Shown here: positions 59,313 through 64,000 of the stretch, in pieces
Layout: every line of letters starts with the position of its first letter
Position numbering within the stretch: the stretch's first letter is position 1
Source of the DNA: Sphingomonas sanguinis
Lineage (GTDB): Bacteria > Pseudomonadota > Alphaproteobacteria > Sphingomonadales > Sphingomonadaceae
Length of the DNA: 64,000 nt
Assembly: GCF_019297835.1 (NCBI RefSeq)
Contig: NZ_CP079203.1
Span: 903,001-967,000, forward strand
Reading direction: 5' to 3'
Position numbers and translations under genes: made by a program
Notes under the pieces: generated by a model
What the model was told of the DNA's origin: nothing
Databases searched by the model: none
What the model saw: only the letters and a program-made list of their open reading frames with translations

Positions 59313-59996
59313 TCAGCCCAGCAGTTCGGCGAAGGCCTTGATCGCCGCCGTCTCGTCGCCGTTCCACACCGCGCCCGACACCGCCAGGAAGTCCGCCCCC
59401 GCCTTGACCAGCGGTGCGGCGTTGTCCGGGGTGATGCCGCCGATCGCGACACAGGGCAGCTCGAACAGGGCCGACCACCAGGACAGGACGACCGGCTCGG
59501 GCCGATGCTTGGTTTCCTTGGTCGCGGTCGGGTAGAAGGCACCGAACGCGACATAGTCTGCGCCCGCCTCGCCCGCTTCCATTGCGAGGTGACGGCTGTC
59601 GTGGCAGGTCACGCCGATCTGCACCGTGGGCCCGAGCACGTCGCGTGCCTCGCGGGCGTCGCCGTCTTCCTGCCCCAGATGCACACCGTCCGCGCCCAGC
59701 CGCTTGGCCAGGCTGATGCTGTCATTGACGATGAAGGCGACTTCGCGGTCGGCGCAGATACGCTGGAGCGGCTCGGCCAGCTTGGCGGCGGCGTGCTGGT
59801 CCATGTCCTTGACGCGGAACTGGAAGGCCGCGACCGGCCCGGCATCGAGCGCGCGCGCCAGACGGTCGGCGAAACCGCCGGTCACGTCGAGCGGCGAGAT
59901 CAGATAGAGCTGGCAGGGCGGGCGCCGCACGTCGCGGGTAAAGGCTGCCGCGAAATTGGGGTCAAGGGGGCCGAGGGGATCGTCATCAAGCGTCAT
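59313..59996 (-). CDS. thiE: thiamine-phosphate synthase-like protein
   Basis: The 227-residue TIM barrel joins HMP-PP and HET-P to thiamine phosphate. FQFRVKDMDQ stands for the usual QLR-K motif near residue 63, VNDSISLAKRLGADGVHLGQED is the core, and GAFYPTATK and AIGGITPDN line the phosphate site. The N-terminal 20 residues are extra. The ATG at 59996 follows GGGGAGGGG; the earlier in-frame start at 60032 is less likely. No TPP riboswitch is seen upstream. Confidence 0.88.
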   Translation of the reverse strand: MTLDDDPLGPLDPNFAAAFTRDVRRPPCQLYLISPLDVTGGFADRLARALDAGPVAAFQFRVKDMDQHAAAKLAEPLQRICADREVAFIVNDSISLAKRLGADGVHLGQEDGDAREARDVLGPTVQIGVTCHDSRHLAMEAGEAGADYVAFGAFYPTATKETKHRPEPVVLSWWSALFELPCVAIGGITPDNAAPLVKAGADFLAVSGAVWNGDETAAIKAFAELLG

Positions 59997-60054
59997 GGCC
60001 CCTCCCCTAGCGCCTGACGCGGCCTCCGTCACCTATGGCGAACGGATAAGGAAT

Positions 60055-60084
60055 GGGCGCCCCGGTTCCCCAACCGGAACGCCC
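60055..60084 (-). terminator. hairpin after the aldolase gene
   Basis: GGGCG...CGGTT pairs with AACCG...CGCCC across a short loop (60055-60084), 15 bp past the aldolase stop. The T-run after it is weak, so termination here is uncertain. Confidence 0.4.
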
Positions 60085-60099
60085 AACCCTAGCAAGAAC

Positions 60100-61011
60100 T
60101 TATTCTTCGTTCTTGTAGATCGCGATCAGCTTGTCGAGCATCGCCAGCGCCTCGTCACGCGGGCGCTGGAAGGTGTTGCGGCCGATGATCGAGCCGTTGC
60201 CGCCACCGTCGCGAATGTCGCGCGCGTCCTGATAGACGGCATCGGCCCCCTTGGCCGCACCGCCCGAAAAGACGACGATGCGGCGACCTGCAAAGCTCGA
60301 CTGCACCACATGGCGCACGCGGTCGGCCTGGTTCGACCAGTCGGTGCCTTCATAGACCTTCTTGGCCTCGGCCTGTTCGATATGGTCGCTGGGCAGCTTC
60401 ACCTTGATGATGTGCGCGCCGAGCAGCGCGGCCATGTGCGCGGCATAGGCGCCGACGTCGAGCGCCAGCTCGCCGTCCTTGGTCAGCTTGCCGCCGCGCG
60501 GATAGCTCCAGATGACGGTGGCGAGACCCGCCTCGCGTGCTTCAGCCGACAGGATCGCGATCTGGTCCATTGCGTCGAAAATGCCGTCCGAACCCGGATA
60601 GATGGTAAAGCCGATCGCCGCGCAGCCCAGCCGCACCGCATCGTGAACGCTGCCGGTCACGGCCTGGGTGATCGAGGTACCCCAGCTGTTCGAGCTGTTG
60701 ATCTTCAGGATGGTCGGGATCTGGCCCGCGAACGTGTCGGCACCGGCCTCCAGCATGCCCAGCGGCGCGGCATAGGCCGACAGCCCGGCATCGATCGCCA
60801 GCTGGAAATGGTAATGCGGGTCATAGGCGGGCGGATTGACCGCAAAGCTGCGCGCCGGGCCATGCTCGAACCCCTGGTCGACGGGCAGGATGATGACCTT
60901 GCCGGTGCCGCCCAGCTTGCCCTGCATCAGGATGCGGGCGAGGTTCGCCTTCACCGCGGCGGGCGTGCCTTCATATTTGTCGAGAATGGCCTTCACGGTC
61001 GGGGTCATCAT
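60100..61011 (-). CDS. class I fructose-bisphosphate aldolase
   Basis: The 303-residue barrel belongs to the DhnA/archaeal-type class I aldolases. VILPVDQGFEHGP is at about residues 39-52, and the Schiff-base Lys is in IIKVKLPSDH (Lys203 or Lys205). The C-terminal FSGGAAKGAD is the phosphate-binding strand, with NGSIIGRN. It is Zn-independent. The double ATG (61011/61008) follows GGAGAGAC. It splits fructose-1,6-bisphosphate upstream of the gap and pgk steps encoded nearby. Confidence 0.92.
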   Translation of the reverse strand: MMTPTVKAILDKYEGTPAAVKANLARILMQGKLGGTGKVIILPVDQGFEHGPARSFAVNPPAYDPHYHFQLAIDAGLSAYAAPLGMLEAGADTFAGQIPTILKINSSNSWGTSITQAVTGSVHDAVRLGCAAIGFTIYPGSDGIFDAMDQIAILSAEAREAGLATVIWSYPRGGKLTKDGELALDVGAYAAHMAALLGAHIIKVKLPSDHIEQAEAKKVYEGTDWSNQADRVRHVVQSSFAGRRIVVFSGGAAKGADAVYQDARDIRDGGGNGSIIGRNTFQRPRDEALAMLDKLIAIYKNEE

Positions 61012-61046
61012 GTCTCTCCAGATCAATACGGGTGTTCGATTGGGGT

Positions 61047-61373
61047 TCAGAGCATCAGCCAGCGGCGCAGCGCCTGGTCGACCTGCTCCATCCGGGTGGG
61101 CGAAGCATGGCCGATGACTTTGACGATATGATTGCGGGGGATGGACAGGATCTTGTCCACCTGCACCTCGCACTCGACCGTCAGGCCGGTATGCTCGCGC
61201 GGGGAAAAAGCGACACGGAACAACGCCTCGCCGCCGACGACCGAGGTCATCGGGCAGACGGTGATGGTGTTGTGCGTCTCGTTATACAGGTCCGACTGGA
61301 CCACGAGGAACGGGCGGTGGTCGCCCCCCTCCCCGTTCGTGGCCAGCACGATGGCGGCATGGGCGATCGTCAT
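61047..61373 (-). CDS. MazF/PemK-like toxin (type II toxin-antitoxin)
   Basis: The 108-residue protein has the MazF-type fold pattern: HRPFLVVQSDLYNETHNTITVCPMTS (the P-x-L-V-V-Q-x-D motif), a central strand pair and an IVKVIGHASPTRMEQVDQAL helix end. In this family the toxin cleaves mRNA in ribosome-independent fashion. Its start overlaps the stop of the RHH gene upstream (ATGA), the usual antitoxin-first order. Confidence 0.8.
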   Translation of the reverse strand: MTIAHAAIVLATNGEGGDHRPFLVVQSDLYNETHNTITVCPMTSVVGGEALFRVAFSPREHTGLTVECEVQVDKILSIPRNHIVKVIGHASPTRMEQVDQALRRWLML

Positions 61374-61600
61374 GCGTCACCCTCCTTGGCCAGCGCATTC
61401 CAGAAAGCGAAGTCCTCCGGCGTGTCGCGCTTCGACGCGCGGGTCGACTGGCGGCGTGCCTCACGGCGATAGGCTTCGTCGTGAAGGTCGACATAGCGAC
61501 GCACCGCTTCGCGCGCGATGTCGCTCTTGCTGCGCCCCTGCGTGCGCGCGACGGCGGCCAGCCGCTCTTCCAATTCGGTGTCGAGACGGACGCCGAGCAT
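61370..61600 (-). CDS. ribbon-helix-helix antitoxin (CopG/ParD type)
   Basis: The 76-residue protein starts with a LGVRLDTELEERLAAVARTQGRSKSDIAREAVRRYV ribbon-helix-helix (about residues 2-38). A charged tail (HDEAYRREARRQSTR... ) follows, likely to wrap the toxin. The ATG at 61600 with AAGGAAG upstream is preferred to two GTGs just before it. The direct repeat 14-30 bp upstream is the likely autoregulatory operator. Confidence 0.8.
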   Translation of the reverse strand: MLGVRLDTELEERLAAVARTQGRSKSDIAREAVRRYVDLHDEAYRREARRQSTRASKRDTPEDFAFWNALAKEGDA

Positions 61601-61613
61601 CACCACTTCCTTC

Positions 61614-61629
61614 GTTTAACGCGTTTAAC
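61614..61629. promoter_or_regulatory. candidate operator for the toxin-antitoxin pair
   Basis: GTTTAAC-GC-GTTTAAC, a direct repeat of 7 bases with a palindromic AACGCGTT centre, lies just before the antitoxin start. RHH antitoxins often bind such repeats to repress their own operon. Confidence 0.5.
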
Positions 61630-61684
61630 CTAGCAAGTCTGGCGCGGCGGATCAAGCGGCTGTCTGACCAATTGCGACGCCCAA

Positions 61685-61718
61685 GAAAAAACCCCGCCGC
61701 CCGGGTAGGCGACGGGGT
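61685..61718 (-). terminator. intrinsic terminator after pgk
   Basis: On the minus strand the stem ACCCCGTCGCC pairs with a GGCGGCGGGGT arm with one mismatch, and TTTTTTCTT follows. It is placed 27 bp past the pgk stop. Confidence 0.85.
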
Positions 61719-61744
61719 GATCGTCATGTCGAGTAAATCGACCG

Positions 61745-62944
61745 TCAGGCGGTCAGCGCGGCGACGCCGGGCAGGTCCTGCCCTTCCATCCATTCCAGGA
61801 ACGCGCCGCCCGCCGTCGAGACGAAGGTGAACTGCGTGCCCACGCCCGCCTGGTTGAGCGCGGCGACGGTATCGCCGCCGCCCGCGACCGAGACGAGGCT
61901 GCCGTCCTGGGTCAGCGCCGCCGCCGTCTTGGCCAGCGCGACGGTCGCCATGTCGAAAGGCGGCGTCTCGAACGCGCCCAGCGGACCGTTCCAGACCAGC
62001 GTACGACAGTTCTTCAGCACATCGCCCAGCGCCTCGACGGCATTGGGGCCGAGGTCGAGGATCATCTCGTCGGCGGCGACTTCATGGACGTTGACGGTGC
62101 GGGTGTCGGGGTTCGGCTTGAACTCCTTGGCGACCACGACGTCGTACGGCAGGTGGACCGTGCAGCCCGCCTTGTCAGCCGCTTCGAGGATTTCCTCGGC
62201 GGTGCCGGTCAGGTCATGTTCGCACAGCGACTTGCCCACATCGACCCCGCGCGCGGCGAGGAAGGTGTTGGCCATGCCGCCGCCGATGATGAGGTGATCG
62301 ACCTTGCCGACCAGATGCTTGAGGACGGCGAGCTTGGTCGAGACCTTGGCGCCGCCGACCACGGCCGCGACCGGATGCTCGGGATTGCCGAGCGCCTTTT
62401 CCAGCGCGTCGAGTTCGGCCTCCATCGCGCGACCCGCAAAGGCCGGAAGCTGGCGCGCCAGCCCCTCGGTCGAGACGTGCGCGCGGTGCGCGGCCGAAAA
62501 GGCGTCGTTGACGTACAGATCGCCGAGCTTGGCGATCTGCGCCGCCAGTTCGGGATCGTTCTTTTCCTCACCGGCATGGAAGCGGGTGTTTTCCAGGATC
62601 GCGATATCGCCCGGGTTCAGCGTCGCGACAGCGGCTTCCGCCGCCTCGCCCGCCACATCGTCGATGAAGCGGACCGGACGGCCCAGCACGTCGCTATACG
62701 GCTGGGTCAGCATCGCCAGCGAGAATTCGGGATTACGCTGCCCCTTGGGGCGGCCGAAATGGGCGAGGATCAGGACGATCGCGCCCTTGTCGGCCAGTTC
62801 GGTCACGGTCGCGATCGTCGCGCGCAGGCGGGTGTCGTCGGTGACGCGGCCATCGGCCATCGGCACGTTCAGATCCTCGCGGACCAGCACGCGCTTGCCT
62901 TGGACATCGCCCATATCGTCGAGCGTCTTGAAGGCCTTGGTCAT
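61745..62944 (-). CDS. pgk: phosphoglycerate kinase
   Basis: The 399-residue enzyme transfers phosphate from 1,3-bisphosphoglycerate to [19 protein letters not shown] is at about residues 17-32, HFGRPKG at about 62, [13 protein letters not shown] at about 151, the KVSTKLAVL segment at about 201 and the C-terminal GGGDTVAAL motif at about 354. The ATG overlaps the stop of the MOSC gene (ATGA). Confidence 0.96.
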   Translation of the reverse strand: MTKAFKTLDDMGDVQGKRVLVREDLNVPMADGRVTDDTRLRATIATVTELADKGAIVLILAHFGRPKGQRNPEFSLAMLTQPYSDVLGRPVRFIDDVAGEAAEAAVATLNPGDIAILENTRFHAGEEKNDPELAAQIAKLGDLYVNDAFSAAHRAHVSTEGLARQLPAFAGRAMEAELDALEKALGNPEHPVAAVVGGAKVSTKLAVLKHLVGKVDHLIIGGGMANTFLAARGVDVGKSLCEHDLTGTAEEILEAADKAGCTVHLPYDVVVAKEFKPNPDTRTVNVHEVAADEMILDLGPNAVEALGDVLKNCRTLVWNGPLGAFETPPFDMATVALAKTAAALTQDGSLVSVAGGGDTVAALNQAGVGTQFTFVSTAGGAFLEWMEGQDLPGVAALTA

Positions 62945-63417
62945 GATTCCTCGATCCTGATGTTATCGCCGATACGGATCGTGCCCCCCTCGATCACGCG
63001 GGCGCACGCGCCGCCGCGCCAGTCGGGTCGAAGGGCCGCCTGCAATCCGTCGGCGATCGCGTCCATGCGGTGGCACGGATCGCATTCCACGGTGATTTCC
63101 AGAAGGACGGGTCCGATACGCAGCCGGGTGCCCGGAATCTGGGGAAGGTCGAAATCCTCGACCAGCAGGTTCGCACGGCGCTCCTGCCAGGGAATGGTGC
63201 GGTCGATCTCGGCCAGCGCGGCATCCCAGTCGGCCCGCTCGATCAGCGTCACCTGACGCTTGCCCCGACCGCCGGGCTTCACCCGCCCGCGACAATCGCC
63301 TTCCACGCCGCCCTCCAGGGTCACGATGGCGGTGTCGATCACCTCCATCGGCCCCTTCGGCACGGCATGGCGGGCGATGCCGGCCAGATGCCCGGTCATC
63401 GCCCGCCCGTCGGTCAT
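62941..63417 (-). CDS. MOSC domain protein
   Basis: The 158-residue protein has the MOSC (molybdenum cofactor sulfurase C-terminal) pattern: [21 protein letters not shown] (the G-V-x-G-D motif), [24 protein letters not shown] and the ECDPCHRMD segment with the conserved Cys. MOSC proteins bind molybdopterin or carry sulfur in YiiM-type reductases; a substrate is not evident. The ATG at 63417 shares a base with the gap stop (TAATG), and the stop overlaps pgk, so it is coupled on both sides. Confidence 0.85.
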   Translation of the reverse strand: MTDGRAMTGHLAGIARHAVPKGPMEVIDTAIVTLEGGVEGDCRGRVKPGGRGKRQVTLIERADWDAALAEIDRTIPWQERRANLLVEDFDLPQIPGTRLRIGPVLLEITVECDPCHRMDAIADGLQAALRPDWRGGACARVIEGGTIRIGDNIRIEES

Positions 63418-64000
63418 TACAGGAACTTCGCCATCGCGGTCGCGGTGTCGACCATGCGGTTCGAAAAGCCCCATTCATTGTCGTACCAGGACACGACGCG
63501 CACCAGCTTGCCGTCGATCACCGCCGTCTCCAGGCTGTCGACGGTCGAGGACTGCGGCGAGTGCATCAGGTCGATCGAGACCAAAGGCTCGTCGGTATAG
63601 ACCAGAACGCCCTTCAGCGCCTCGCTCTCCGACGCGGCCTTCAGGATCGCGTTGACCTCTTCCTTGGTCGTGTCGCGCGCGGGCGTGAAGGTCAGGTCGA
63701 CCAAGCTGACGTCCGGGGTCGGCACGCGGATGGCCGAGCCGTCCAGCTTGCCCTTCAGTTCCGGCAGAACCTCGCCCACCGCGCGGGCGGCACCCGTGGT
63801 GGTCGGGATCATCGACATGGCGGCGGCGCGGGCGCGACGCAGGTCGGGATGGATCTGGTCGAGGATCTTCTGGTCGTTGGTATAAGCGTGGACCGTGGTC
63901 ATCAGGCCGCGCTCGATGCCGATCGCGTCGTTCAGCACCTTGGCGACCGGCGCCAGGCAGTTGGTGGTGCACGAGGCGTTCGACACGATGGTGTGGTCGG
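63417..64000 (-). CDS. gap: glyceraldehyde-3-phosphate dehydrogenase, C-terminal part
   Basis: About 194 residues are visible; the N-terminal NAD domain lies beyond the right edge. The catalytic [12 protein letters not shown] motif is near the edge, with its Cys as nucleophile. The [11 protein letters not shown] segment with the active-site His and [15 protein letters not shown] follow. [14 protein letters not shown] ends the protein. It feeds 1,3-bisphosphoglycerate to the pgk enzyme encoded downstream in the same operon. Confidence 0.95.
   Translation of the reverse strand, partial: DHTIVSNASCTTNCLAPVAKVLNDAIGIERGLMTTVHAYTNDQKILDQIHPDLRRARAAAMSMIPTTTGAARAVGEVLPELKGKLDGSAIRVPTPDVSLVDLTFTPARDTTKEEVNAILKAASESEALKGVLVYTDEPLVSIDLMHSPQSSTVDSLETAVIDGKLVRVVSWYDNEWGFSNRMVDTATAMAKFL

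Noticed and set aside
59997..60032. Earlier in-frame start for thiE
   Set aside because: A purine-rich GGGGAGGGG sits directly before the ATG at 59996, and the upstream residues are not conserved-looking.
1..64000. CRISPR arrays, prophage, insertion sequences, tRNA or rRNA genes
   Set aside because: No spaced repeat arrays, integrase or transposase frames, or cloverleaf-like segments were noticed on reading; absence was not tested with a search tool.

Overview
The window is about 66% GC chromosomal DNA from an alphaproteobacterium, most likely a Sphingomonas or close relative in the Sphingomonadales. The grounds are the lexA-comEC-gltX-gltA order, a nuoA-N-birA-coaX-rnj-DUF1467 chain, alphaproteobacterial LexA half-sites (GTTC-N7-GTTC), many small sphingomonad-type hypothetical proteins, and intergenic palindromic repeats with a TTCAGCCTGAGCGAAGTC core. 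The genus is inferred from gene content, not from a marker comparison. No tRNA, rRNA, CRISPR array, prophage or insertion sequence was recognised. The DNA is almost entirely coding, with many start/stop overlaps (ATGA, GTGA, TAATG).

Layout. 1-5 kb: the end of an M2 (ACE-like) peptidase, asd, then lysA coupled to three small genes, and an MgtC family membrane protein. 5-9 kb: a secreted S9 dipeptidyl peptidase, a hypothetical protein, a CHAP amidase and a small secreted protein. 9-16 kb: anmK, rimO, a MAPEG protein, a serine hydrolase coupled to an M17 aminopeptidase, and tpiA. 16-25.6 kb: a PpiD/SurA-like periplasmic chaperone overlapping trpE, a small secreted protein, then the coupled chain trpG-trpD-trpC-moaC, moeA, and lexA with its own SOS operator. 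25.7-30.8 kb: comEC divergent from gltX-gltA. 30.8-37.3 kb: a signalling-like group holding a histidine-kinase homologue without its phosphoacceptor His, a coupled DUF2336-like protein, a degenerate nucleotidyltransferase/membrane protein, an Hpt-like protein without its His, and a divergent 772-residue membrane coiled-coil protein. 37.3-40.4 kb: a VOC protein, a WYL regulator, a DUF1467 protein and RNase J. 40.5-56.7 kb: coaX, birA and a complete 14-gene complex I operon, all on the minus strand. 56.9-64 kb: suhB, efp, an M23 peptidase with a tiny coupled ORF, thiE, class I aldolase, a MazF/RHH toxin-antitoxin pair, pgk, a MOSC protein and gap (cut by the right edge).

How the genes fit together. 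The nuo operon encodes the whole proton-pumping NADH dehydrogenase, followed by cofactor genes (biotin ligase, pantothenate kinase). The right end is a lower-glycolysis operon, gap-MOSC-pgk, with aldolase nearby and a toxin-antitoxin pair between. Tryptophan synthesis is split between ppiD-trpE and trpGDC, the latter fused to molybdenum cofactor genes. The most unusual region is 30.9-37.3 kb, where two phosphorelay-type proteins have each lost the residue that carries phosphate.
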